Below are positions 44,212 through 53,295 of a DNA stretch of 64,000 bases, piece by piece. The notes below the pieces were generated by a model. The model made no database searches. It saw only the letters and a list, made by a program, of their open reading frames with translations, and was not told the DNA's origin. The DNA lies in contig CAJXJK010000002.1 in assembly GCA_913054135.1 (NCBI GenBank), positions 186,001-250,000 of the forward strand. Direction: 5' to 3'. This DNA is from an uncultured Flavobacteriales bacterium (GTDB lineage: Bacteria; Bacteroidota; Bacteroidia; Flavobacteriales_D; Crocinitomicaceae). Each line of letters opens with the position of its first letter. Position 1 is the first letter of the stretch. The translations under genes and the position numbers were made by a program.

Positions 44212-44318
44212 GTCGACCTGAAAACTCACCTGGTGATCTTACATCAACTATTACCGCTCCTTGGGCAATCAATTCTTTTACGTTCTCCACCTCCTAAAAT
44301 TCTTCCTAATAATCCCTG
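44212..44318 (-). pseudogene. Remnant of a rhodanese-like gene
   Basis: On the minus strand this segment is a partial copy of the intact rhodanese gene at 57976-58281. Over the first 66 bases compared, 59 are identical. The remnant covers the region equivalent to the first 36 or so codons. It lacks the ATG, has a deletion of about 4 bases within the GGGSENV region that shifts the frame, and stops at the equivalent of GEFSG; the catalytic Cys part is missing. Its 5' end overlaps the 3' end of the membrane protein gene at 44306. Confidence 0.8.
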
Positions 44319-45100
44319 CTTCTCGAAAGTTTTTTTGAGAAGTATTCAAATTGCAATCCGCTTTTAGAAAATAACAGCTCAACAAGTAATAAGGCAGGTA
44401 TTAGCCCGTGAGGTAATCTGTAAATACAATTTGGGAGATCAACAAGAACAAAATCAAGCCCAATAACAGGAGGATAAATTCGTGCAAGTGATGTCAAAAC
44501 ACCCCAAACTAACATGTAACAATATGCTAATTGATTAAGAATGGGAACAAAAATTAAAACTGCGAGAACAACATCCAAAAGCCCAACCCAGAATAATAAT
44601 TCAATAGCTCCTGAATCAGAAAGTGACATTATTCTCGTGGTCATCTCAATGAAGTTATCGGGAACTCCATTTATTCCCAATGCAAAAAAGCCATGCCCAA
44701 TGAAGGTTAATGCTGTCAAAATTTCTAACGATTTTATAGCATTCTTTTTTTTAAGTTTGTTTTGAATCAACATTCCGAAAACTACAGGTAAGCCCAGTTG
44801 CAAAGCATGTTCTACCATTTGCTCAGGCAAAAAGTGGGAATCAATAAAAGCACCAACAGAACTTAGAAAAAGCAAAAAAGTCGCACCATAAAGTAAAGCA
44901 GGCAAAATTTTGGTAAACCTTTGATAAAATAAAACCACTAGAGAAGTGAGAAATAAATAAACCGCGAATAATGGGTTCAATAAAGCCAAACTGTCACTAA
45001 GTGCATTTAAATGCATGCTCTGTGTGGCAAACAGCATTGCTTTTCCAAACAACAGTAAAAAAGTTAACCACTTTAATATGATTCTAAAATTTACTTTCAT
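44306..45100 (-). CDS. Multi-pass membrane protein
   Basis: A 264-residue protein with seven or eight hydrophobic segments and no soluble domain. It vaguely resembles DoxX/MauE-type proteins (AMLFATQSMHLNAL; GHGFFALGINGVPDNFIEMT) but I cannot assign it. The last few residues (RDY and stop) are encoded within the rhodanese remnant, so the C-terminus may have been created by that rearrangement. Its start overlaps the stop of the upstream PD40 gene by 4 bases (ATGA), so the pair is translationally coupled. Confidence 0.7.
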   Translation of the reverse strand: MKVNFRIILKWLTFLLLFGKAMLFATQSMHLNALSDSLALLNPLFAVYLFLTSLVVLFYQRFTKILPALLYGATFLLFLSSVGAFIDSHFLPEQMVEHALQLGLPVVFGMLIQNKLKKKNAIKSLEILTALTFIGHGFFALGINGVPDNFIEMTTRIMSLSDSGAIELLFWVGLLDVVLAVLIFVPILNQLAYCYMLVWGVLTSLARIYPPVIGLDFVLVDLPNCIYRLPHGLIPALLLVELLFSKSGLQFEYFSKKLSRSRDY

Positions 45101-46383
45101 TGTCCATTTTCATTTCCCAATTTGACAATTTTTAAGTCGTAGTTCATTTCGCTTTTTCTGATTAGCGGTTTAAACCTCATTTGAAAGATATCGCCTCTCC
45201 AACTACCGCGCTTAACTACAAAATTATTTTCTATAAAATCAATACTCACCTCATCATCATTCGTATTTATTGGTTTTCCCAAATTAAAAACAGAACTTGG
45301 ATAGATTATACCATTAACGATAACATTATCTGGTGTTTTGTAGATATCTGTGCCTCCAAATCCAGGATATCCATCCGAACAGAAATAGAAAACACCATCT
45401 TTAAATGCAGGAGAAAATTCATCTTTATCGGTATTGATATCCTTTAATGGATCCAATTGCAAAGTTTTAAAGTCATCTGAAAGTTTAGCTACAAAAATGT
45501 CCTTATTACCGTTTCGAGTAGAAACAAAATATAGCAATCTCTCTTTCTCTAAATAAAAGCAATCGGCCGCAAAACTTCCATCATTTATTTTATCATCCAA
45601 CAATTGCATTTCAGACCATTTCTTTCCATTTTTCTTAGAGACGAACAAATCTTTCCCAGAACTTAAAAATCCTACAGACTCAGACTCAAATTGAAGCTTG
45701 AATTGCTTTTCAAATGATTTCACATTTTTTTTCTTCCATTTTGCCTTCTTCAAAAAATACTTACTCCATCCATCATTTTCAAAAACATAGAAGTCTGTTT
45801 CATTGTTTGCGGTTGAATAAAACGGCAATGTATCAAGAAGATATGCATTTGGTTTCCAATAATTATAATCACCAATAATCGCTAAAGAACCTAAGACTTT
45901 TTCGTAATCATCAACGTCATAAGGAAATGCTTCTTCATACTTGCCATGATCAACATTACCAAAGAATTTTTTGAAGTGTTTTGCATTGTGTTTCACATAA
46001 CCATATTCTCCCATTCTGAATCCCTGTTCAAACATTAGAAAATATACATGAGCCTTTTGTTCAGTATGAAAATCAATTCCACTATTTAAGAAATAAAATG
46101 CCGAATCTATCTTATTCTCTTCGAGCATAATTTTGCCCAAAAAAAGTTGAGCTTCAGTCAAGGCAAAACTTGTATTAATGGCTTCTTGTAAGCTTCTTTT
46201 TGCTTGATTTATTTTACCATGAGCATAGTATTCGCATGCCTCATTATAAAAAGGTAATGCCAATTTTTGAGTTGCAACATTACCTGTCGGATGCTCTGGT
46301 TCTGAATGTGGCTCTTGTGCACCTAAATGGTTTGAGAAGAATGTAAACAGGACAACAGTTAATATCAGCTTAATACGATTCAT
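45097..46383 (-). CDS. Secreted TPR plus PD40 (WD40-like) protein
   Basis: A 428-residue protein with a signal peptide from the ATG at 46383 (MNRIKLILTVVLFTFFSNHLGAQ). TPR-like helices lie at about 30-140 (FYNEACEYYAHGKINQAKRSLQEAI), followed by a PD40-type beta-propeller segment (about 230-400) with VGFLSSGKDLFVS, LYFVSTRNGNKDIFVAKL, DEFSPAFKDGVFYFCSDGYPGFGGTDIYKT. The same TPR-PD40 order occurs in PorE-like T9SS proteins, but the OmpA-like C-terminal domain is absent. It is followed by a coupled membrane-protein gene and preceded by a clear promoter. Confidence 0.75.
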   Translation of the reverse strand: MNRIKLILTVVLFTFFSNHLGAQEPHSEPEHPTGNVATQKLALPFYNEACEYYAHGKINQAKRSLQEAINTSFALTEAQLFLGKIMLEENKIDSAFYFLNSGIDFHTEQKAHVYFLMFEQGFRMGEYGYVKHNAKHFKKFFGNVDHGKYEEAFPYDVDDYEKVLGSLAIIGDYNYWKPNAYLLDTLPFYSTANNETDFYVFENDGWSKYFLKKAKWKKKNVKSFEKQFKLQFESESVGFLSSGKDLFVSKKNGKKWSEMQLLDDKINDGSFAADCFYLEKERLLYFVSTRNGNKDIFVAKLSDDFKTLQLDPLKDINTDKDEFSPAFKDGVFYFCSDGYPGFGGTDIYKTPDNVIVNGIIYPSSVFNLGKPINTNDDEVSIDFIENNFVVKRGSWRGDIFQMRFKPLIRKSEMNYDLKIVKLGNENGQ

Positions 46384-46389
46384 AGAAGT

Positions 46390-46420
46390 CAAAAGTATCT
46401 GATTCACTCAAATATTTCAA
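46390..46420 (-). promoter_or_regulatory. Promoter, TTG-N20-TACTTTTG
   Basis: Minus strand: TTG (46420-46418), 20 bases, TACTTTTG (46397-46390), then 6 bases to the ATG at 46383. A full consensus match with a very short leader. Confidence 0.65.
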
Positions 46421-46587
46421 GACCAAACCAGAGACTTAATAGAATCTTAACACCGATTACATTTACTTAGTAATTCCTTAAAATTGGTAAACTTCAATTG
46501 ATGAAATCTTAATAGAAGAATACTTTTCAATTAATTGATTGAGAGATGGCTGAATGTAATTTTACACCAAAATATTATACCTCAACC

Positions 46588-49500
46588 ATGAAACAACTTA
46601 GCCTTCTTATTACCGTCTTAATTTTAGGACAATCTGCATTCTCAAGTACAGACAGATATCGTCTTATGTTCAATGATGATCCATCTACTATTATTACCAT
46701 AGGATGGGAACAAGTTTCAGGTTCAAACCCTGAAGTATATTATGGAACTGTCGATCATGGCACGAATTGGGCAGCTTACCCCAACAGTATAACCCCTTAT
46801 AAAACAACAAATTATATGGGTATGACAAATAAGTTTGCAGTGCTTACAGGCTTAACTCCAGACACTGAGTATTACTTTGTTATTAAAGATTCAGATGGAG
46901 CTGGTAATAGGTATTGGTTTAAGACTTGTCCAAATGTAAATACTGAAAAACTTTCATTTGTTTCAGGTGGTGATTCAAGATCTGGTCAAACTCAAAGACA
47001 AAATTCAAATAAGATGGTAGCCAAAATTAGACCTCATGCTGTTTTATTCGGCGGAGATTTGGTAAACACACCTGGCAACTCTTCAGTACAAACATGGTTT
47101 GATGATTGGGCTTTTGCTACAACTTCAGACGATCAAATGATCCCATTAGTTCACTCTTTTGGAAATCACGAAGAGTATGGTTCTGGTGGTGCTTATTTCT
47201 TAAGAGAGTTGTTTGATGTAACAGATGATGCTTATTATAATGTGATTTTTGGTGGAGATTTGTTCTCAATGTATACATTAAATGGTGAAGTTCTTCCTGG
47301 ACATACTATTGCGAATTCAACCGTGAGATCTCAGCAAACTGCATGGCTTTCGTCTACCTTACCGTTAGACAACTCAATTTGGAAAGCAGCACAATATCAC
47401 AGACCAATCGTACCTCACTATTCAGGAAAAGGAGAAGGAGCGGATGAATTTGATGACTGGGCACAGCTATTTTATGATAACGGAGTTCGTGTAGTTATGG
47501 AGAGTGACGCGCACGTGGTAAAGTTAACTGAAGAAGTTAAACCAGTTAATCCTACAGCCTCAGGAAATTCTTCGAACTGGTTCACTACAGCCGGAATTGC
47601 TCCTGACCAAGGAATCACCTTTATTGGAGAAGGAAGCTGGGGAACTATTCGTCCTCCTGATGATTCACACCCTATGACAATTGGAATGGGAAGTTTTTAC
47701 TCATTTAACTGGATTACAGTTGATGCGTGTAAAATACAAATTAGAACCATAGATACTCAAAGCCCAAACTCGGTTCCTGAGCATTCACCAACTGATTTAT
47801 TCTCAATTTCGGCTGGCTTAGATGCGGTAATATGGAAACCATCAGGCTTGCCTACAGGAGTTACAGAAATTGTAAAATGTAATCCTCCTGATGCTGATTT
47901 CAATGGAACACCAACAACAATTTTTACCGGACAAACGGTAAACTTTACTGACCTTTCTACCAACACACCAACCTCATGGAGCTGGGTGTTTGGAGATGGA
48001 AACACTTCTACTGCACAAAACCCTTCAAACGTGTATAACACTGCAGGCACTTATACTGTAAGTTTGACTGCAACAAACATTGAAGGTTCAGATACTGAAA
48101 CTAAAACAGCATATATAATAGTTAGCGATCCGATTGCTCCAACTGCAGACTTTGTTGCCGATAACCTTACCCCTTCAGTCGGACAAGGAGTTAACTTCAC
48201 TGATTTAACTATTGATAATCCAAGTGGATGGAGCTGGAACTTTGGAGATGGTGGAACGTCTACTGCTCAAAACCCAACACATGTTTACAATACTGCAGGT
48301 GTTTATACAGTGACATTAACAGCATCAAATATTTATGGATCAGATGATGAAATCAAAACAGCATATATTGATGTGCAAAATGGGGGTTCTGTTTCTGTTC
48401 CGATTACATCTGGAAGTGATGATGCAGAGGAGGATATAGGCGGAACCGCTGGTGATATGTACCTCACTAGTTCCGATCTTGAAATAGGAAATGATTTTGG
48501 AGATGAGCAATATATGGCACTTAGATTTAACGGAATCAATGTTCCCCAAGGAGCGACAATCTCAAATGCAAAAATCACTTTTAGAGCAGATGAGACTGAC
48601 CTTTTCACAAGCCAGTTAAATATCTATATTGATGTGGAGGACAATGTGAATGCCACAACATTCTCATTAACTCCTTTCGACATTTCAGGCAGAACGTGGA
48701 TGACTCAATCAACATGGCCAGATGGATCTGTTCCAGGGTGGACTTCTGGAAATATTTATGACACTCCTAACTTATCATCTCAAGTTCAATCAGTAGTAGA
48801 TAAAGCAGGATGGCTAAGTGGAAATTCAATGGCCTTTAGATTTTACAGTGATATGGGTGAATCTTCAGAAAGAGTTGGTGACTCTTATGAAGGAGGTTAT
48901 CCAGCAGTATTGTCTTTTGATTGGTCGGTACCTAACCCACCAGCACCAGTTGCTGCCGCAAGTTCTTCTGCTACAAGTATTTGTTCTGGAGAGAATGTGA
49001 CTTTCACTGACAACTCTACCAACGGTCCTACAGGATGGGCTTGGGACTTTGGTGATGGTGGAACTTCTACATCTCAAAATCCAAGTCACACCTACACATC
49101 TGCTGGTACATACACCATTTCATTAACGGCTACTAACGGCGGTGGGTCTGATATCATCACACTAACTAATCACGTTACGGTAACACAAACTCCAACGGTT
49201 GATGCTGGAACCAATTCAACTCTATGTGAAGGAAATTCAGTAAACATTACGGCTACTGGTGCCAGTTCTTATACATGGGATAATGGACTAGGTGCAGGAG
49301 CTGTGCATACAGTTTCACCAATTTCTACTACAACTTATGAAGTAACAGGATCTAACGGAAGTTGTACTGATGTTGACCAAATTACAATCACAGTTTCAGC
49401 TGTACCAACTGTTGATGCTGGCACAGATAATACTATTTGTGAAGGAAGTTCGGTTAGCTTAAATGCAAGTGGTGCATCTACCTATTCATGGGACAATGGA

Positions 49501-51036
49501 CTTGGTGCTGGAGCTACACAATCTGTAAATCCAGCCTCAACCACCACATACGAAGTAACTGGATCAAATGGAACTTGTTCTGATGTTGACCAAATTACTA
49601 TCACTGTAAATCCATTGCCTGTGGTAAATGCAGGAACAGATGCTTCAATTTGTGAAGGAAACTCTATTAGTTTAAACGCAAGTGGCGCAACAACTTACAC
49701 ATGGGATAACAGTTTAGGAGCAGGAAGTGCTCAATCTGTGAGTCCTGCCACAACAACTACGTACGAAGTGACAGGAACTACAGCAGGATGTTCAGATATA
49801 GATCAAATTACAATTACAGTAGATCCTTTACTAAGTACAGGTACCGCAGATCCTCAAACGGTTTGTATTAATAATACTGCGGTTGATTTGTTTGATGCAA
49901 TTTCGGGCGAAGATGCTGGAGGTAACTGGATTGATGTTGACGCGACATCTGCTTTAAGTGGATCTGTACTAAACGCTACTTCTCTAACTGCCGGTAACAC
50001 TTACAATTTTGACTATGAGATTCCAGCTAACGGAGCTTGTCCTCAAGTAATTACTTCAACTCAAATAACGGTTGAATCAATAGTGAATGCTGGAACGGCA
50101 AATGCTCAAACTATTTGTATTGATGAAACAGCATTTGATTTAAGCAATGGATTAACTGGAGAAACGGCAGGGGGAAGCTGGACTGATGATGACGCCTCAG
50201 GTGGATTGACTGCCGGTGAATTTAACGCTAGTATCGTTACTCCAGGATCTTATGACCTAACATACTCAATAAGCAGTCCTGGCTGCGGTTCAGATACAGA
50301 AACACTCACAGTAACTGTTGTTGAAAATCCTGTTGTAATAACTTCTGGAGATTTAACTATTTGTGAAGGTGAAAGCACTGACATTACGGCTAGCGGAGCT
50401 GACACCTATGATTGGGATAATGGACTTGGATCTGGAACAACTCATTCAGTATCTCCGACTTCGACTACTACTTATGAAGTTATCGCTACTGATGTAAACA
50501 GCTGTACAGCCAATGAAAGTTTAATTGTAACTGTAAACCCAATACCTACTGTTACACTTGAGCCATTGGATGCCGATACGATTTGCAGATCAACTACTCC
50601 AATTACAATTCCTAACGGCCAGCCGGCAGGAGGAACCTATTCAGGAACAGGAGTTTCTTCAAACATCTTTGACCCAACTGCTGCTGGCATTGGAACACAT
50701 GAAATAGTATATACATTCACTGATGTAAACGGATGCTCAAATGAAGACAATCAAATAATTGAAGTTGTAGAATGTTTAGGAATAAATGTTGGAGACAAAA
50801 CAATCTTCAATTTATACCCTAACCCTGCAAGTTCATATATTATGATTGAAAGAGAGCAAGCGTCTGAGTTCAATAATGTCAAGATTTTTGACCCTAATGG
50901 TAAGGTTGTGTACAGTGGAATACTGATAAACAATCCTGAGGAAATCAGAACAGAAAATTGGGCTAAAGGGGTTTACTTAATTCAGTTATCTGACAAATCG
51001 AACAGAACTATTCAAAAGAAAATTCTAATCAACTAA
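46588..51036 (+). CDS. Giant secreted metallophosphoesterase with PKD repeats and T9SS domain
   Basis: A 1482-residue secreted protein. The ATG at 46588 opens the signal peptide (MKQLSLLITVLILGQSAFS); an upstream ATG at 46546 is unlikely. A purple-acid-phosphatase-type fibronectin domain (about 20-120) precedes a calcineurin-like phosphoesterase domain with metal motifs GGDSRSG, LFGGDLVN, GNHEEYG, AQYHRPIVPH and ESDAHVV. Then come two PKD domains (WSWVFGDGNTSTAQNPS; WSWNFGDGGTSTAQNPT), a DNRLRE-type domain, a third PKD, four Ig-like repeats built on DAGT..(L/I)CEG and TWDNGLGAG, two TxxICI repeats, and a C-terminal T9SS type A domain (FNLYPNPASSYIM). It is expected to release phosphate from extracellular substrates. 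Confidence 0.92.
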   Translation: MKQLSLLITVLILGQSAFSSTDRYRLMFNDDPSTIITIGWEQVSGSNPEVYYGTVDHGTNWAAYPNSITPYKTTNYMGMTNKFAVLTGLTPDTEYYFVIKDSDGAGNRYWFKTCPNVNTEKLSFVSGGDSRSGQTQRQNSNKMVAKIRPHAVLFGGDLVNTPGNSSVQTWFDDWAFATTSDDQMIPLVHSFGNHEEYGSGGAYFLRELFDVTDDAYYNVIFGGDLFSMYTLNGEVLPGHTIANSTVRSQQTAWLSSTLPLDNSIWKAAQYHRPIVPHYSGKGEGADEFDDWAQLFYDNGVRVVMESDAHVVKLTEEVKPVNPTASGNSSNWFTTAGIAPDQGITFIGEGSWGTIRPPDDSHPMTIGMGSFYSFNWITVDACKIQIRTIDTQSPNSVPEHSPTDLFSISAGLDAVIWKPSGLPTGVTEIVKCNPPDADFNGTPTTIFTGQTVNFTDLSTNTPTSWSWVFGDGNTSTAQNPSNVYNTAGTYTVSLTATNIEGSDTETKTAYIIVSDPIAPTADFVADNLTPSVGQGVNFTDLTIDNPSGWSWNFGDGGTSTAQNPTHVYNTAGVYTVTLTASNIYGSDDEIKTAYIDVQNGGSVSVPITSGSDDAEEDIGGTAGDMYLTSSDLEIGNDFGDEQYMALRFNGINVPQGATISNAKITFRADETDLFTSQLNIYIDVEDNVNATTFSLTPFDISGRTWMTQSTWPDGSVPGWTSGNIYDTPNLSSQVQSVVDKAGWLSGNSMAFRFYSDMGESSERVGDSYEGGYPAVLSFDWSVPNPPAPVAAASSSATSICSGENVTFTDNSTNGPTGWAWDFGDGGTSTSQNPSHTYTSAGTYTISLTATNGGGSDIITLTNHVTVTQTPTVDAGTNSTLCEGNSVNITATGASSYTWDNGLGAGAVHTVSPISTTTYEVTGSNGSCTDVDQITITVSAVPTVDAGTDNTICEGSSVSLNASGASTYSWDNGLGAGATQSVNPASTTTYEVTGSNGTCSDVDQITITVNPLPVVNAGTDASICEGNSISLNASGATTYTWDNSLGAGSAQSVSPATTTTYEVTGTTAGCSDIDQITITVDPLLSTGTADPQTVCINNTAVDLFDAISGEDAGGNWIDVDATSALSGSVLNATSLTAGNTYNFDYEIPANGACPQVITSTQITVESIVNAGTANAQTICIDETAFDLSNGLTGETAGGSWTDDDASGGLTAGEFNASIVTPGSYDLTYSISSPGCGSDTETLTVTVVENPVVITSGDLTICEGESTDITASGADTYDWDNGLGSGTTHSVSPTSTTTYEVIATDVNSCTANESLIVTVNPIPTVTLEPLDADTICRSTTPITIPNGQPAGGTYSGTGVSSNIFDPTAAGIGTHEIVYTFTDVNGCSNEDNQIIEVVECLGINVGDKTIFNLYPNPASSYIMIEREQASEFNNVKIFDPNGKVVYSGILINNPEEIRTENWAKGVYLIQLSDKSNRTIQKKILIN

Positions 51037-51059
51037 GAATTTCAAGATACCAAAAGAAG

Positions 51060-51086
51060 GCAGCCCGTAAGGGCTGCTTTTTTTTT
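51060..51086 (+). terminator. Strong rho-independent terminator
   Basis: Perfect 7-bp GC-rich stem GCAGCCC-GTAA-GGGCTGC followed by nine Ts, 23 bases after the stop of the phosphoesterase gene. The 190 bases beyond it to the next gene contain nothing I can support. Confidence 0.93.
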
Positions 51087-51273
51087 GTAATAAACTTTCA
51101 ATGACCTTAGTTGCGCACTCAATCATTTAAAAGAACTTTGGTGAATGAATGGAATCTCTACAGCACATTGAGTGCTTTATGAAATAATAAAAGTAATTGC
51201 ACTAATAAAAGTCAAAGATGTGGTAAAGCACTTCGGCTACTATTAAAATATTGCTGACCTTTGGTTAAGTACC

Positions 51274-53214
51274 TCAAAGCTTCACTCCGAAAAGGCAAAC
51301 ATCATCTAATTGATCTGCTTCCATTTTCCAACTATCAAAGCTGTCTTCCGTAGCCTTAAGCTGATCTTCCATTTGTAAATCTCTTACCGAAAAGAGAAGT
51401 TCTTTCAGCTTCGCATACTTGAATTTCTTATTGAACTGTCCTCCAAATTGATCAGAATATCCATCAGAAAACATATAAATCATGTCATTTGCCTTATAAG
51501 GGATAACATTGGAAGTAAATCTCTTATTAACACCATAAGTTGCGTCACCTACAGGGAATTTATCTCCTCTGATTTCATTCATTGTGTCGCCGCTCACATG
51601 AATCAAGGGTCTCTGCGCTCCGCTAAATAAGAGCTCTTTCTTCTCCAAGTCAATAGCTACTATTGCTATGTCCATACCATCTTGAATTTTGATTAAGACA
51701 TCAACATCCTTTTCAATTTCATTTTGACCTAAAGATGTTGAAACCGCTACATTGATATAGTTCAAAATTAAATCGGGCGATTCAAGTCCCTTTTCGTTGA
51801 TTGCCTGGTTTAGGAAATTATTGCCCATAATACTCATGAATGCCCCAGGAACACCATGCCCCGTGCAGTCGGAAACAGCAATGAAAACTTTGCTTTCTGT
51901 GCGCTCGACCCAATAAAAATCTCCCGATACAATATCCTTAGGACGGTAAAAGATAAAATAATCATTCAGTAATTGATCAATAAATTTCTTTTTTGGAAGC
52001 ATTGATTCTTGAATGCGTTTTGCATACCTGATACTATCCAAAATATCTTTATTTTTTGCTTCAATAATCTCTTTATGATCTTCTAATTTTTCTTTTTGAG
52101 TAATGATTTCTTTAGTTCTTCTCTCTACCTTTTTTCTGTAATGAGTAAAATGAATGACAATCTCATTTTCTAATAACTTCATGTTTTTAGCCAACTCACC
52201 TATCTCATCATTTGCTTGAATATCAGAATAATCTGCTGTCTCTTTGTAATTACTATTTACAAAGTTATTCATGTTTCTAGAGATAGTCTTCAATCGTTTG
52301 GTCATGTTTGAAGAAAGCTTGAAACTTAGATAAATGATCAATAAGATGAAGATCCCAAGCGCAATGTAAAACTTCTTGTTTAATGCAGTCATACTTGTCT
52401 TTTCAGCAGTAAGAACAGAAGATCTAACTTCATTTAGCCCAAGTATTATGCGAGCTACATCTTGATCCAAATTACCAATCACTCCTTCCCCTTTCTTTTG
52501 TCCAATTAATGAAATAACATTAACCAATTCAGAAAAATTCTTTTGATACTCAAATAAGGTATAAGAGATTTTTGACTTCAAAAATTTGCTCATTGACAAA
52601 TCAGCATTTAAATTGTGTTGCATCAAATCGATCTGATAGTTAAACTTATCCAAATACTTTTGATCATTTCTTAGCAAGAAATCTTTTTCGTGCCTTCTCA
52701 GCATTAGGATGTCGGATTTGTCCACATACCCAACAAATTCTTCTTCTACTTGATGAGCGTAACTTCTCATTTCGCCTTCTAAACCATAATCTTTAAACCC
52801 TCTTCTTAGCATCAACGAAACCAAATAATTCAAATCTCTTTCAAAGAATCCAACTTCTTTTTGCAGCTCAGTAACACATTCAACATCATTGTTTTCACAC
52901 AAGAATTCGTTTGATTTAATAGCCTCGAGCTTTTCGTTTATTCGTTCAGAAAGGGAATCACATCTAGAAATATATTCACTTTGACTAGATGAATAAAATG
53001 CTTCATTTGTACCTTCTAACAAAAGAAAATCTGACTTAGCTTTAAGCAAACGCATTACATCCAATTCGATTACAGAAATCTCTTCAGAAAGATATTCTAT
53101 TTTTAGCTTCTTGTTTTGGTAATAAGAGGTTAAGCCTAAAATCGAGAAGGAAAGTAAAATAAAAGACAGAAGTATTACAAGCAACTTCGTTCGGATAGAA
53201 ATCTTAAATTTCAT
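51274..53214 (-). CDS. Membrane SpoIIE-family protein phosphatase
   Basis: A 646-residue sensor phosphatase: TM1 (about 10-30), a helical periplasmic domain (about 31-280) of the kind seen in chemoreceptors, TM2 (about 281-299), HAMP-like linker (about 300-353), coiled coil (about 355-395) and a PP2C-type SpoIIE domain (about 396-646). The metal-binding motif VSGDFYWVE, then SDCTGHGVPGAFMS and FSDGYSDQFGG, are intact. Such enzymes dephosphorylate anti-sigma or STAS-type proteins; the STAS-like protein at 6063 is a conceivable but unproven target. A -7 box TAAATTTG lies 12 bases upstream (53234-53227, minus strand). It is transcribed alone. Confidence 0.9.
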   Translation of the reverse strand: MKFKISIRTKLLVILLSFILLSFSILGLTSYYQNKKLKIEYLSEEISVIELDVMRLLKAKSDFLLLEGTNEAFYSSSQSEYISRCDSLSERINEKLEAIKSNEFLCENNDVECVTELQKEVGFFERDLNYLVSLMLRRGFKDYGLEGEMRSYAHQVEEEFVGYVDKSDILMLRRHEKDFLLRNDQKYLDKFNYQIDLMQHNLNADLSMSKFLKSKISYTLFEYQKNFSELVNVISLIGQKKGEGVIGNLDQDVARIILGLNEVRSSVLTAEKTSMTALNKKFYIALGIFILLIIYLSFKLSSNMTKRLKTISRNMNNFVNSNYKETADYSDIQANDEIGELAKNMKLLENEIVIHFTHYRKKVERRTKEIITQKEKLEDHKEIIEAKNKDILDSIRYAKRIQESMLPKKKFIDQLLNDYFIFYRPKDIVSGDFYWVERTESKVFIAVSDCTGHGVPGAFMSIMGNNFLNQAINEKGLESPDLILNYINVAVSTSLGQNEIEKDVDVLIKIQDGMDIAIVAIDLEKKELLFSGAQRPLIHVSGDTMNEIRGDKFPVGDATYGVNKRFTSNVIPYKANDMIYMFSDGYSDQFGGQFNKKFKYAKLKELLFSVRDLQMEDQLKATEDSFDSWKMEADQLDDVCLFGVKL

Positions 53215-53295
53215 AATCTAGGGTTTCAAATTTAGATCAAATTCGTCTGTCGTGAATTAGCGAATTGTTACCAATAAGTTATATCAGATGAAATA

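Noticed and set aside
44138-44212. Short plus-strand ORF of 24 codons ending in SEFSGG next to the rhodanese remnant
   Set aside because: Too short, no family, and its last codons resemble the rhodanese junction; more likely a by-product of the rearrangement than a gene.
49200-50530. Regular repeats in the phosphoesterase gene, at first glance like an array
   Set aside because: They are in-frame Ig-like protein repeats of 70-90 residues; no CRISPR spacing or cas genes.
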